DNA from: Liolophura sinensis
Lineage: Eukaryota; Mollusca; Polyplacophora; Chitonida; Chitonidae
NCBI RefSeq assembly: GCF_032854445.1
Contig: NC_088295.1
Coordinates: forward strand, 77,402,028 to 77,466,027
DNA length: 64,000 bases
Direction of reading: 5' to 3'
In this document: positions 1 to 12,890 of the stretch, in pieces
Layout of the letters: each line of letters opens with the position of its first letter
How positions within the stretch are numbered: the stretch's first letter is position 1
Program-made: the position numbers and the translations under genes
The notes under the pieces: generated by a model
Told to the model about the DNA's origin: nothing
The model's database searches: none
What the model saw: the letters and a program-made list of their open reading frames with translations, nothing else

Positions 1-3000
1 TTTGTCAAGTGGTTTGCCGTTTGCCACTACCTTTGTTGAGTCAAATACACGCTCATTCCCGTTAACTGTGTATATCTATATTTTCTGCATCCATAATGAA
101 CAGTGAACATAATGCTCAGGAAAAATCAGCTTTATGATCTTCAATGTGATTCTTTGAATTTAGAAAATTAACAGGTCTATAAATGTGTTTGGGTCGATCT
201 TATCTTACGCCATGCCGAAACCTTAACAAACTAATCCTGTAATTGGGAACATTCAGCCAAGATCAAGATTTAAACGTAACACCCAACCGTTTGTAAACAC
301 GACACGTCCCTTACTGACACTTAACTCCGGTTCAGCCTAATCTTTTAGGGGAACTGCGAAGACTAACTGTAGTGTAATTGTTGTTTACTGTCATCGATCT
401 GATGGCGCTGACGGAATCATTACACGTGACGAGAGCTATAAGACATACACTTCACAATTCAATGGAGAGGAGATGTAAATTAAGTGTAAATTATTTTTTC
501 ACTTTGAACTTTATGTTTCTCTATAAAGTTCAGTGTATGTTTTATCGTTTTACCTTTTTCCAAATAAAGTCGTCATGATTTCCTCGCTGGGCATGAGAGA
601 ATTGATCAATCACTGGTGGTCATGATCGCCTTGCTGGGCTTGAAGGGACCTACCAATCACTGGTGGTCACGATGGCATTGATGGCCAAGAGGGCATTGTT
701 CAATCACTGCTAGTCATGATGGCCTTGCTGGGCTTGGCGAGACTGACCAATCACTGGCGGTCAGGTTGGCCCTACTGGGCTTAAGGGGACTGACCAATCA
801 CTGGTGGTCATGATGGCCTTGCTGACCATGAGGGTACTGACCAATCACTGGTGGTCATGATGGTCTTGCTGGGCTTGGCGAGACTGACCAATCGCTGGCG
901 GTCATGATGACCTTGCTGGCCATGAGGGCATTGACAAATTATTCTTTGTTTTGGTTTTTCAATTCTACTCTGTTCTGCTCCAGATACTTTTCCATGGCTT
1001 CTTTAACTCATAGTCCCCGTGTTGATTTGCCTGATACCAGCAGTGATGCCCAGTTTGAGGCCATTTTACATCCCTGTCCCTCATTTACCCCGCTGTCTTG
1101 TATGGCCTGCCTAGACTTCATAATAACCCCACCTGACTTTCACGCTCATAGCACCTGTACGGGTGAATTGACAAGAGGCCGTATTTCACTGGTTAGGTAT
1201 AACCATTTGCTACTTTGGTTTTTCTCTCTATACCGTGCGTCTTAATTATATCACAGCAGGTATCTTGAATATAATCTGTTCATGTAACTATGACAGACTG
1301 AGCCAGGTTTTATGTCCCATTTGTATGTTCCATCAGCATAATACCAATATTCACTTGGTTGGTATTTAGGCCATACTCAAGAATACGGTAACAAGAAACG
1401 CCCATAGAGTGCATGACGTTTCTGCAGAAATATCCAAATTAAGGCTATTAATTATGAGTCAAATCTGTACATGGATATTTCCACGAAAACAAATATTTTG
1501 TTATATCTGGCAATGTTTTATTGCTAAAGAGAAACTGGTTTGTGGTTTGGTTTTCTAATTGAGATGCAGGTACACATCGAGCCGAGAATACTAACAGATG
1601 TAGAATTATGAATATGTATATTTATATTCAACATAGCATTGGCTCTCTCCAGCTTTATGTTGGATAAGGGAATAGTGAATGTATTTGCTTTTCTTGCCAG
1701 CTGACCATTCCATACAACAAAACAATAACCTGCAAACATCTTACTGAAGTACCGTATTAAGTACATATACTTATACATGCTTGCCGCAGGGCAATGGGAA
1801 ATTTTACATTTCAAGAAACCAAGTGTCGATAGGGGCTTGTTTGTACCATTGGTAGCATGAACACGGAAGTTCAGATTTGCTCTTTAAAGAAATCCTAGCA
1901 GTCTCATCGCACGAGTTTGTTCTTCACGAGATTGTGAACTCAAACTTATCAATGCTTTCTGTTTGTAAATGAAAGTACTAACTATTTTGAAAAATTAAGA
2001 TTATACTCCATGCTTAGACACAACTGATAAACCTACTAATGCTGTGCTATAGTTCGACATAATCGCTATGTCTGCTTTTTATGGGTTTTGAAATGTTTGC
2101 CTCGTCGGAGTATGCACAAATATTTAAACTGTGACAATTGCCACCAGTAATTCCATGTATTTTGTGACGACCGTCCAGCATCATAAGCTGTATATATGAT
2201 ATCTAACCATATAGGCGCTTATAAACATCGATTAATATCACTTAAGACTGTGGTTTCAGACTTTAACATTTATTCATTTGCTACCAAGTGCTAGTTGACT
2301 GCTGCCATCTCAATGCAATATTTGTCGTAACCATAGAACCTATGTCTACATATGGTCCACATCACGTCGTCTACTTCATGCTACAAGTCTACGCTTCACA
2401 ATTTACACGTTTGGTAGTAAGTACTAATTGACTTCTTTTTTGATAATATTACCATGTAAGCCTGCTATTTACTTGCCCCATGTAAAACCTCATCGGACCC
2501 CTTTTCCTCCCCACCTGTATATTATTCGCTTGTTCCACTCACCAGATTGAAAAATACATCTGTACTTTCCACCCTTTCACACTCCAGTTAATCTTTGGTG
2601 TAAAACAGCGACGACTAGTTCACATCTGTCAGTTGTATGTGTCAAGGTTGGCTGATAGCGCCGTGAAATTGTGAATTAACGGAGAAGAAAAAGGAATCAA
2701 GGGGAATGTTTCTATAGTGAATCGGTTCCGACAGATTTTCTTGAAGCTGTTAATAGATTCTTGGTGCGGGGCCGTTTTGTTCACTGGGTCGATTAGGGGT
2801 CCGCCCTGGGTGGTAGGCCCTATTTTGCAATATGTGGTTCAGGAGGGGGGAGGGGGGAGAAAGGCCCGGTCGAGGGGTATACACAGCGTTGATCTTGATT
2901 AGTAAGTGTGTTTCACGCTGTGTGAATGCATTACTGGTATAGCCGGCATGAGTCTGTCGTTGATAGATGGAATACAAGAGATATTTCTCACCATATATTT

Positions 3001-3130
3001 CTCTGATTACTTTCCAGGGATGACTCTCAGAGTAAAGTGCCTAGAAGGGAAACATCGATATGAATGCATTCGCCCACGTAATCAAGAACATCCGAACCGG
3101 AGGCACTCACAAAAAACACTTGTGTTGAAA
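1..3130. repeat. Segmental duplication, copy A
   Basis: Matches 8850-11730 in the same order: the block around AATGAACAGTGA (99) and AAACACGACACGTCCCTTAC (294), the GCACGAGTTTGTTCTTCACG block (1909), GTAATTCCATGTAT (2147), TTGGCTGATAGCGCCGTGAA (2648), TCTTGAAGCTGTTAA (2738) and CTGATTACTTTCCAGG (3003). Identity is moderate with many indels. No protein gene was recognised. It contains the 47-bp minisatellite, which copy B lacks. Confidence 0.82.
572..935. repeat. 47-bp minisatellite, 7.7 copies
   Basis: GTCATGATGGCCTTGCTGGG units begin at 572, 619, 666, 713, 760, 807, 854 and 901, exactly 47 bp apart with no indels. Substitutions follow an alternating higher-order pattern (units with GGGCTTGGCGAGACTGACC against CCATGAGGG). 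Confidence 0.95.
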
Positions 3131-4690
3131 TCTAACTCAACAACTTGAGTTGTTTCCATTCAACACAGAAATATGTTACCCAAACACAAACCTGTGTTAA
3201 ATAAATGTGAAATACACATGTTTGTGTTACAAAATAATAAAACGCCAACTTGGGCTGAACCAAAATGGGGCAATTTGTGCAGTACAATGCAAACTTTGTA
3301 TTTTGCAATAAATATTTTGTATGACGTAAAAAAAAATCTTGTGCTCAATTCTTTCAACACAAGACCTTGTGTTCATTCAACTTCAAATAGAATTGTTCAA
3401 AGCCCTGTTCAGTGCAAGAAAGTTTTGAACAATAAAGAAAAAAACGTCGAACAATATTACATATATGTTACAATATATGACGGGTGTTATTGGAATATAT
3501 ATATTATAATTATATATGTATGAAATATTTCCTGTGTCTCTACATGGCGTTTTTCTATATGTTTTCGTCTTGTTTGGATCCAGGACATTTAAAGGATAAC
3601 TTTGTCTTTTGATGTTATTCTTGAAGTCTTTGTGTCGACGGAGAGTCAGTTGAGAGCTTTGTAAATTGCTTTTACCAAAACAAAAAAATAGAATTTTTAG
3701 ACGACTAACGTGTAAATTACCACTTGTCCATGTCTGGTACAAATGCCTACAGGCCCACATCTACCAGCGTTCCTCGGTGTAATTCCCGCCGATAGACATG
3801 CACAAGGTTTAGTGTACAGTCAGTCTGCACATGACAGGATTACACAGCGGGGTCAGCTCTCCTTGAAGTAGAGTAGGATGCCCAAGAGACTCTGAAGTTC
3901 CTCAAGTTCCTTGTGGTTCAACTCTATATATGCTGCTCTGCGCATGCTGGTACCGATCTCCAGTCAATGTATATCCCTCAACAGGCAGTATATTATATTA
4001 ACAAAACCTATTTCTTATCTGCTGTAAAACACACTTATAGAATATTCGGGTAGATCCGTGTGTATACGAGTGTTATATGCTTAGGGACATCTTAAAGATT
4101 TACAACGTAAATGTATTAATCCTTAAACGATCCCTAGATCCCCAAATCTTTCAGTGTCTGAGAAGCTGAATCCCGTGGACCGTAATTACTTCTACCGGTG
4201 AGTGGAACAAAGTCTTAAGCTTTAGCTTCACGCAGCGCAGGCAGAAGATATAATTTGTCTGGCTGTGTTCGCATTTGCCTGTATGTTGAATCAGTTATTT
4301 GCACATCAAGGTTTATAAATAAGAGATATGAAACCATGTCTCTTTCCTTTGCCTCACTAAATCTAGTTTGTTGCCAAAAAAAACCCCATTTATTTGAGAC
4401 ATGTTAATGGGTCAGCAACAACACGGGAATGAATCAACATGATTCATTGTAAATCTTTAGACGTAATGTAAGTAATATCAGCTGCATGCACAGAGGAGAC
4501 AAATACAACAAACATGATACTTAAATGTCAGCTTGAACCTCAGAGGGTGACCAGTGAAGACAACTCTAAGGAATGTGCCAATCTTGTGAACATGTATACA
4601 CCTTGTCTGAAAACAGCTCGGTACAGTTGGCACAAGATTCCAACACAACATTCACCACCATATTCGCCAGAAATGGCACCTTCTTGAAAT
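936..4690. other. No gene recognised
   Basis: Apart from copy A of the duplication, this stretch has a patch at 3110-3440 rich in AACACAAG/CTTGTGTT inverted words that looks like an eroded fold-back element, and an AT dinucleotide-rich patch near 3500. Open frames are short and unsupported. Confidence 0.5.
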
Positions 4691-4816
4691 GGCTGTTCTT
4701 TAAACTATAACCGGCCCTAGAGGTCAGTTAACATACAGTTCAAGTCCTAAAGGTTCTTTAGTGAATATTCATCAAGTCAGCAACTTTCCGTCCAGTGATG
4801 GGCAATAAAGGACGGT

Positions 4817-5645
4817 ATCTTGTTTAATCTTTATATTCAGTGCCATCTTAGACCGTCTCCAACATGCATAGGTGTCAAAATGTCCTCTAAAAATTCATTT
4901 CACAAAAAGATACCTGACTAGTGCAAGTGACAGACGCACTGGAAAGGCGATTAATCGACAGTTTGTTGTTCATTCGTAATATTCAACGCAATCTCAAACC
5001 TCCAACTTGGTATGGTGTCAAAAATGCCTTCTCAAAACAGCCATTTGCTACTTCAAAACAGGCTGTATAGGGCCACTTATAGAGTCAGAAAACATACAGA
5101 GCAAGTTGCAGACGCACCGGAAAGCCGATTAAACGACTGTATGTTGTTCATTCTTTTTATTTAATGCCATCTTAGACCGTCTGCTACTTGCTAAGGTGTC
5201 AAAATGCCTTCTCAAAAATGACATTTGCCTACTTCAAAACAGGCTGTATAGGGCCACTTATAGGGTCAGAAAACATACAGAGCAAGTCGCAGACGCCCTG
5301 GAAAGGCGATTAAACGACAGTACGTTGTTCATTCTTCTTATTTAATGTCATCTTAGACCGTCTGCTACTTGCTACTTGTATGTTGTACTCAGAAAACATA
5401 CAGTGCAAGTAGCAGACGCACCAGAAAGCACCGGAAAGCCATTTTAGACCGTCTGCTACTTGCTAAGGTGTCAAGATGCCTTCTCAAAACAGCCATTTGC
5501 TTAATTCAAAACAGACTTTATAGGGCCACTTATAGGGTCAGAAAACATACAGTGCAATCGCAGACGCCCTAGAAAGGCGATAAAACAACTGTATGTTTTT
5601 CATTCTTCTTATGTAATGCCATCATAGCCCGTCTGCCATTTTTCA
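4817..5645. repeat. Roughly 180-bp satellite array, about five copies
   Basis: Units end CAGAAAACATACAG and begin GCAAGT.GCAGACGC at 4922, 5101, 5282, 5405 and 5553, giving spacings of 179 and 181 for full units and shorter ones where parts are deleted. The inner block CATCTTAGACCGTCTGCTAC recurs in each. The unit contains AGGGCCACTTATAGGGTCAG. Confidence 0.9.
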
Positions 5646-5811
5646 TAAAATATATCTTATGTTTCCAACATTGTAATCTTGCAGTAAGAATGAAATTTGT
5701 GTCTTTTTGGATGAACTTTTAACTACCTAAATACCACGCTCTTATACATGTAGCATTCATGTGAAATATGTACCTATAACCATCTGAACGTTGTTTTTGC
5801 AAAGTAAAGTT

Positions 5812-5910
5812 GGCACAAGATTGCAGCACAACATTCAGCTCCATGTTCGCAGCTGCACGAGCTGCATTCTGGCGAATATGGTGTTGAATGTTATGTTGGA
5901 ATCTTGTGCC
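5812..5910. repeat. Fold-back element
   Basis: GGCACAAGATTGCAGCACAA near the left end pairs with the reverse complement of TTGGAATCTTGTGCC at the right end, with a second inner hairpin AGCTGCACGAGCTGCAT. A related left arm occurs at 4630-4680 on the other side of the satellite, so the satellite sits between two copies of the same arm. Confidence 0.75.
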
Positions 5911-6130
5911 AGCTTCACCGAGCTCTGAAAACGCAGAACTGTTACTATCTTACAGACGACACCATATAGATCTACCATGAAATGTCTGCCAGTAAATGGT
6001 TTGCATATTATTTTGGTACATGATTTACCATATCTGGTTGTACGATGTATTGTATATAGAGGCATCATGTACGATATCTGATTGTATGATTATGACATAT
6101 GGCAGTATGATTTATCGTACCTGGAAGTAT

Positions 6131-6386
6131 TATTTATTTAGGCCTACTTCATTGGTGTTTTAACGACGCACTCAAGGTTTTTTTTTAACTTATATGACGA
6201 CGGCCAGGTTTACGGGCAAAAGAATACTGGAGTGACAGTAGTAACCTATAGCCCTTCGGTGTATAGGTAGCTGACAAAATTCCTGACATAAGACCGCAGA
6301 TAAGTCAGCGAAATCCACATTTGAACCCGCGGCCTCATGGATCAAGGGCCAGTCACACTGATATCTAGGATATATCACTGGCTGCA
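6131..6386 (-). mobile_element. Old tRNA-derived SINE inside a short tandem repeat
   Basis: TTATTTATTTAGGCCTACTT tail, TTGGTGTTTTAACGACGCAC and GACGACGGCCAGG, ending in TTTGAACCCGCGGCC (B-box-like on the minus strand). It splits a repeat of about 24 bp (ATGATTTACGGTATCTGG type) seen on both sides at 6020-6130 and 6385-6445. Confidence 0.7.
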
Positions 6387-7011
6387 TGATTTACGATATC
6401 TGGTTGCATGAATTACGGTATCATGTCTTATGATTTACGGTATCTTTCTACACAATTTGTGGTGCCCGCCAATAATTTACGACAAGAACTTTTCCAAGGG
6501 AATTTCCATTATATCAAGGAGCCAGTACACAAGTTTTGTCTGTATGGCACATTGATAAAAAAAAGTGTCACATCTTTAGGCTTGGCGTCTTAAAGGCAAA
6601 CGCTGGATAGCTCATTTCTATCTCTGATATATTGCAACTGGTATGTCTCTAGAGAGTATTAGGGATCTCGGCCATAAAAAACGAGCTGCCGTGTCACTGA
6701 GGGTTATCTCCGCTCACGGTATACAGTATTTATCATGGCGGGGGCCGATTGTCTAGAGCGCTTTTTGAATTCACTTAATCATATTAGCTGGTGATGAAGG
6801 AGAAGCCCTGGACATAGGTACAGTTTTTCTTCATTCCAGACATGAAAGGCTGAAAAATTGTGAGAATTTACACAAAACGTCCGATTCATCACAGAGAAGT
6901 CAAATATAAAACTGTAATGAACTCTGCCAATGTGTTGTGGGTATGGCATGATAACATGCATTATAAGTCGTATGTCTTAGGTTCTCTTACGTGTCTGGAA
7001 TGCTTGTGGTG

Positions 7012-7036
7012 GGTGAGGGGGAGGGGGGAAGGGGAA
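7012..7036 (+). other. G-quadruplex-capable run
   Basis: GGGTGAGGGGGAGGGGGGAA followed by GGGG gives four G runs with loops of 1-3 bases, the canonical four-stranded pattern. It lies in non-genic DNA, and no function is implied. Confidence 0.6.
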
Positions 7037-7104
7037 TATGAATGGTACATAGAATCTTATATTAGAGCTTTAATCCTCGTCTCGAGATAATGGAGGCCTT
7101 GAGA

Positions 7105-7945
7105 TAAAAACTGCCAAGTCAGCCTTTCTGTAAAGACCCTAAAAACGTAATTTCCAGTATTTCTTTCTCAAAGCTTTTGGAACGGATTGTTTCTTGACTG
7201 AAGTTACAATTAATAGCCTGTATAATTGACAGCTGAATTCAGTTCGGTAGTAGTGAATGTGACGTGAAAAAAATGTGTTGTGGTAAAGTCTTTGCTTGTT
7301 TGCAAATGTATAGGCCTATGTAGCCGTGGTGGGCGAGAATCTGCATGGAGAATAATTTCTCTTTATTTCGTAAGATATATTTATTTATTTTTTTGATTGC
7401 TGTTTTACGCTGTACAAAAGAGTGTTTTTCTTATACGACGGCGGTCAGCATTATGGTGTGAGGGAACCACGCAGCGGCCGGGGAAAACCCACCACCATCC
7501 GCAGGTTGCTGCAAAACCTTCCCACATTCAGCCGGGGAGAATGCCAGCATGAGCTGGACTTAAAACTTGTAGCGACCACATCGGTTAGAGGCTCCTGGGT
7601 CATTATGCCGTGCTGGCGTGCTAACCACTTTGGCACCGGGGGCCCCTCGTCAAACATATAAAAAACTACGATTACCAATCCATTCTCCGGAATGCTTGGA
7701 GGTGATTAGCGGTCTAAAACAGGTAATCCTATACAACAAAATCTGTAGTTGTTTTTTTCGTATCATCTCCAATCTTTGTTACATAATGGTGGAACATGGA
7801 ATTGTATATTAAAGGTGACCATGTCAGTGTTTCTGGAAATACCCTATAAAAAACGTAGCTTCCAATACTTCTCTCTGAAAGCTTTGTAGAACGTTGTTCT
7901 TTGTTGACTGAGGATACAGTTTTCTGCATAAATGACAGTTTAAAT
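7105..7945. repeat. Local duplication of a roughly 130-bp block around a SINE
   Basis: 7118-7235 (CTTTCTGTAAAGACCC, AAACGTAATTTCCAGTATTT) is matched at 7828-7945 (GTTTCTGGAAATACCC, AAACGTAGCTTCCAATACTT), same orientation, offset about 710. The SINE at 7375-7650 lies between. Confidence 0.75.
7375..7650 (-). mobile_element. tRNA-derived SINE with AATA tail, near full length
   Basis: Tail TATTTATTTATTTTTTTGAT; body GTTTTACGCTGTACAAAAGA, TTATACGACGGCGGTCAGCA, CCATCCGCAGGTTGCTGC, AGAATGCCAGCATGAGCTGG; head GGCTCCTGGGTCATTATGCC to GTGCTAACCACTTTGGCACC. Short open frames through it are not genes. Confidence 0.87.
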
Positions 7946-8937
7946 TGGATTTATACCGCGAGAGTAGAGTAATAGTCAACATGGCATTAAAACGGTATAA
8001 CCGGTAAAAACGTTTTTTGCCGTCGTCTCGAGATGATTTCGTTGGGCGTCTAAAAAGCCATATGGAAAATATGTGTGAAAAATACACTCGATTTGAAAAA
8101 CTTTCTCTGTGGGTTTCATCGCTTTTTCACATAGCCTTGGGTGAAATAATTCTAGAAAAGCTCCATCCTTTTCACAACTTGAAAAGTGCTGTGAATTAGT
8201 ATTGTTGGCCACAAGACGAGAAGTTTGTTTATTGGATCATTTTTGGATTGCATTTAATTGGCCAGAGAGGTCACCAGGTCACACAATCAATTCCCAGTTA
8301 CATGTGGCATGAGCATGGCCAAGTCGATTATTCCTTCTATACCGCTTCTGATGGTAACATTTTGAATATTCATGAAGCGTGTGTACAACGGGAGAGAAGG
8401 AATATGCACATTTTTGGTGTCGGTCTTCTTGAGATTGTGTCCATCACTATTCGAGCATGTATAATAATAGGCAATGGGCATGTTAAGTCAGAGGAGACTA
8501 AAGACTTTGTACACGCAATTGTCTTAGTATTTGCGTGATTAAGCGTTAATGTGAAAATTAAAATATTGTGAATTTGTCTAGTGATTGAGTTGCCGAATGA
8601 AATCCAGTACCTGCTCTGTTCGAATATCTGCTTTGTGTATCCATATTCTCTGCATCTTTAATGAACAGTGATTTCAAAGGTAAATCTTTCAATTAAGATT
8701 ATATTTTTAGCAAGTCTACAATGTCTGCGGGTTGATGTTACCTAGCGCCATGCCGAAACCTTATCAATATAATCCTGTATTCGTGAACATATATACGGCC
8801 AGAGTCAATATCAGGATTTAAGTTATGCGGAAGTTAATGTATTGATAGAAATATTGGTATTTTGTCCAGTGGTTTGTCGTTTGTCAATACCGTTACTGAA
8901 TAGAATATGCGCTCGATTACAATGATTTGTTTACATA

Positions 8938-9033
8938 TCTATGGTGGCTGATATCAGTCATTTAACGAAACCGCTACCTCTGCGCGGGCGCGGAAGGCGC
9001 GGTGAAAAAGGCCGCTATCAGCCACCGTATATA
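8938..9033. mobile_element. MITE-like inverted-repeat insertion, GC-rich core
   Basis: TATGGTGGCTGATATCAG at the left is the imperfect inverse of CTATCAGCCACCGTATA at the right, with the CpG-dense core CGCGGGCGCGGAAGGCGCGG. It is absent from the matching place in duplication copy A (about position 70), so it was inserted after the duplication or lost from A. Confidence 0.8.
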
Positions 9034-10667
9034 TCCATATTATCTGTATCTATAATGAACAGTGAGCATAATGCTCAGAATTAAAACACTCATCGAAATG
9101 AATTTTTGAATTTAGAATATTAACAGAGCTATAATTGTTTCAGGTTGATGTTATCTTACTCTAGGCCGAAACCTTGCCAAACTAATCCTGTATTCGGGAC
9201 CATGCGATCCGGCGTCAGTATCAGGATTTAAATATGACAGTCTCTCGTTTGTAAACACGACACGTCCCTTACCCACATTGAACTCCCGTTCACCCAAATG
9301 TTTTAGAGGAATTGCAGAAACTAACTGTAGTATTGGATTCGTTTATTGCCATCGATCTGCCGAGTTCTGTACATATTTCGTCTGGTCGGTGTTTAATGCA
9401 GGTCGAATGCAATCCGATATATCATAAATTTAACCAAGACGTCTTCAAGTGTCCACCATTGAATTGATCTGGCAGTGATTGTAGCTTAGGATACATGAGA
9501 GTGAATGTTTCAGTTTTAACACCAGGGGATCGTAGAAGTCGTAAGCAGGAATCTGCTGTCGAGCCACGTCTATAAGACTTCTAAACGTTAATCATTAATC
9601 GGATCAGATTCGAAATGCTAGGGTCTTCCGCAATCCCGGCATGTACTGGCCTTTGCAGGTACATTCCAATATCTACAGCCCATACAATCGTATTCTCGTC
9701 AGAACTTCTATGGACTTGACTAGGACTAGACGAACGCCAGTAGAATTAGTTCATTTTCAGAGTAATACAGTGCCATGCGTGACTGGAGACCCATTGCTTG
9801 CTTGGCTTGGTATCAGCTTGGTTACCCATTTACATGCCAATTCACGTCTCCCGGCTTTATTCTTATTTTTGCTTTTATTCCTAGTCTTGGCCGTATAATC
9901 TCTCTAAGCTACATATTATCGCTCCTCCAGCTGTTGTCTTTTGCGCACATTTTACCATTTTGAAAATAACCTGATACAAATTTTTCGGCGGCACAAACAT
10001 CTTAAAGATGTAAATTAAATAAGAGGAAAAATTGTGTACATGGTTATATATCCAGAATTAAACTTATCTCACAGGACACAGCTGAAGAGAAATCGCATTT
10101 GTTTTCTGAGGGTTGGGAAACTTATGTGGAAATCTATGCCAGCAGTTTCAGAGGGTCGTAAGTACTGCATACACTGTCTAAGGTTAAATATGGAATGAAT
10201 ATGTACGCGTCGTTTGCGTGACATTTATGAAAGGGAAACTAGCGGTTTTACTTGATTTTCTTGTCATTTAAAGACTCTATACAATAGAACAATACCCTTC
10301 AGATATTTCATTTCAGTGGAGCCTGAAGTAAAAATAGAAATACACGCATGCTTGAGAGAACTTGGGAGAGTAACATTTCGTAAAACCAAGCATCCCTGTA
10401 GATTTGTTTACAACACTAATGACATGAGCACAGAAGGTTGGGTTTGCTGTTATAAGAGAACGTGTGACAATGTTATCACGCGAGTTTGTTGTTTTCAAGA
10501 TATCGTGATCAATATTCATCCGTATTTTCAAATTGCAAAACTAACTGATAAACATTTTGAAGATTTCTGATCGAGCTTCATGGTTTGACGCCACTGATAA
10601 TTGTTTTAACGTGGTTCTATATTTTAGCAAATCGTTTCGTCTTCTTTTCATCGATTTTAATATATTT

Positions 10668-10905
10668 GCGGCCAGCACAGCGCGGGAGCCTCGCACCAAT
10701 GCGGCGCTGCGGGTTCAAGTCCATCTCATGCTGGCTTCTTCTCTGGCCTTACGTGGGAAGTACTGCCAGCAACCTGCAGATAGTCGTAGGTTTCTCCCGG
10801 GCTCTGGCCAGTTTCTTCCACTATAATGCTGGCCGCACTCGTTTAAGTGAAAAATTGTTGAGTACCGCATAAAGCACCAATCAAACAAAAAAATAAATAA
10901 AATGT
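10668..10905 (+). mobile_element. tRNA-derived SINE with AATA tail
   Basis: Plus-strand copy. The B box GGGTTCAAGTCCATC lies near 10710; the body is TCATGCTGGCTTCTTCTCTG, CAACCTGCAGATAGTCGTAG, ACTATAATGCTGGCCGCACT and GTACCGCATAAAGCACCAAT; the tail is AAAAAAATAAATAAA. Located in duplication copy B. Confidence 0.85.
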
Positions 10906-12058
10906 TTGTATCTTCGGGGTATAAAGCAAACAGTAAATTCGTCAGCCAGCAATTCCATGTATCCTGAGTCTAAGATTACACGAGGATCTGGCATCACAAC
11001 CTCATATCATCTAACTATAAAACCTCAATCTTTAAATAGCCTACAAATCAGCAAAAGCCACCTGATGATATAGTTTTACACTCCACAATTCACGCATTTG
11101 ACTGCATCCATGTAAACCTGCTGTGTACTTGGGCCCTGTAGGCGCCCTTCGGACCCTTATCCACTCTACCTGTATATCATTCGCTGGATCTACTCAAGGG
11201 AGTGAATAGCACATGTGTACTCTCCACCCTTTTACACTCCAATCACTCTTTCGTGTAAAAAAGCGACGACCATGGAATATAGAACTGTCAGCGACATGTG
11301 TCATCTTTAAGGTTGGCTGATAGCGCCGTAAAATTGTGAATAGACGGAGGAGAAAAAGTAATCAAGGAAAATGCTTCAAGTGAATCGGTTTCGATCGATT
11401 TTCTTGAAGCTGTTAACAGATTCATGGTACGAGGTTTTGTTAGCTGTTTTGTTGACTGGGTCGATTAGGAGTCCGCCCTGGGTGGTATTGTGCAATCAGT
11501 GGTTCAGGGGGTCAGAGACTGAGGCATGGCGTTGATCGAGATTAGTACGTGTGGTTCACGCTGTGTGAATTCATTATTCGTATTGCCGGCATGATTCTGT
11601 TGTTGATACATGTAATACAACAGATATTTTTCACCAATTCTGATTACTTTCCAGGCATATCTTTCAGAGTAGAGTGCTTACAGGGGAAACGTTGTAAGTT
11701 AATATGGACATGAATAAATCAGCCCACACCACCAAGACAAGCAAGAAAATCAGTTCCCAACCAAAATCCCAGCGGAAGGAATGGTAGACCCGAAAAGCAA
11801 GCCTACACATAGTTCGCAGCCAATGTCGAACAGGTGATTATTTGAGCGTGCTGGTTAACACAACATTGCCCACCAAACATTGATTTATAATGTGTCCTTG
11901 TCTGTATCAGGCAAAAAGTAATCGTCTCCCCTTGGTTCTCAGTTACGTTAAGAAGCCAACGTCTCGTTTTGGATCTTGATGTCATGTTTTACTCCGAGCT
12001 CTTACTTGTTGCAGACCAAATGAAACAGTGGACGTCAGAAATATGGCGGAAGTTTCGA

Positions 12059-12890
12059 ACATTCAGCTTTTATATGCAGCATCAGCAATTTTGGTTGCGA
12101 CAGCAAATAAATAAATGAAAATACTGTGAATATGTTTATATTCATATATTGTATATATATTTAAATGTATCATATACCTATGGCCGATACCCAACTGATA
12201 CAGAGGCATCCTGTATTTTTCCGTATAGGATGGTTCATATCTGCATCCTCTGAAAACAGGAACTACTTTCAATGTTTACATTCAAAGCGCCCTCTACAAG
12301 GGAAAGTCCTGAACTAACATCGGAATTTGGTGTGACGTAACGACAACAACAACGTTAAATTGTAAAGAAAACGGTTTTATGGTCTTCTTTTAAGCACACA
12401 AAGAAATGACAAGCATGTTCCCTACAGCCCTGGGTAAACTCTGTAACTTTCTAGTCCAACACTGCCCAAACTTAGATCTCAGCTCTCAAATTAACTTGTT
12501 CTATGCATCAAGCATGCATGGTTAACACCGCAGCGTCGCGGCGTTTATTAAAGCTCATTAAAAATATGACTGACCTTCTTGGTGAAAATCCTTCACTTTG
12601 TCCCCTAGGCAACATAAATACAAGGCTGCGCAGATAAATATTCACATTCTGTAAGACGGGTCGAAAGTTGTGGGTCACACCACCTTATGCGTCTAAAACA
12701 TCGAAAACAAAATGGGTGCCCAGTGTTAAAGCACTGGGGAAAAGGTCACTTTTTGCCACTTTGCTAGCCACCAGTAAGGCTCGAACATTCAGTTTTTATA
12801 TGCAGCATCAGCAATGTTGGTTGCGAAAGCAAACAGATAAATGAAAATACGGTGAACTATTGTATATATATTTAAATTCATCATATATAA
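12059..12890. repeat. Direct duplication of a roughly 110-bp block
   Basis: AACATTCAGCTTTTATATGC, AGCATCAGCAATTTTGGTTG and the following ATATAT-rich stretch at 12059-12175 recur at 12785-12890 in the same orientation. The second copy lies inside the fold-back element at 12648-13166. Confidence 0.8.

Larger units (their letters stand above)
8850..11730. repeat. Segmental duplication, copy B
   Basis: Same landmarks as copy A, shifted by about 8.7-9.0 kb. Extra pieces here are an inverted-repeat insertion (8938-9033) and a SINE (10668-10905). A third, partial copy of the opening block lies at 8600-8820 (CCATGCCGAAACCTTATCAA, TAATCCTGTATTCGTGAAC). No gene recognised. Confidence 0.82.

Noticed and set aside
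904-1245. 113-codon plus-strand open frame
   Set aside because: Starts inside the 47-bp minisatellite and has no recognised domain or conserved counterpart in the duplicated copy.
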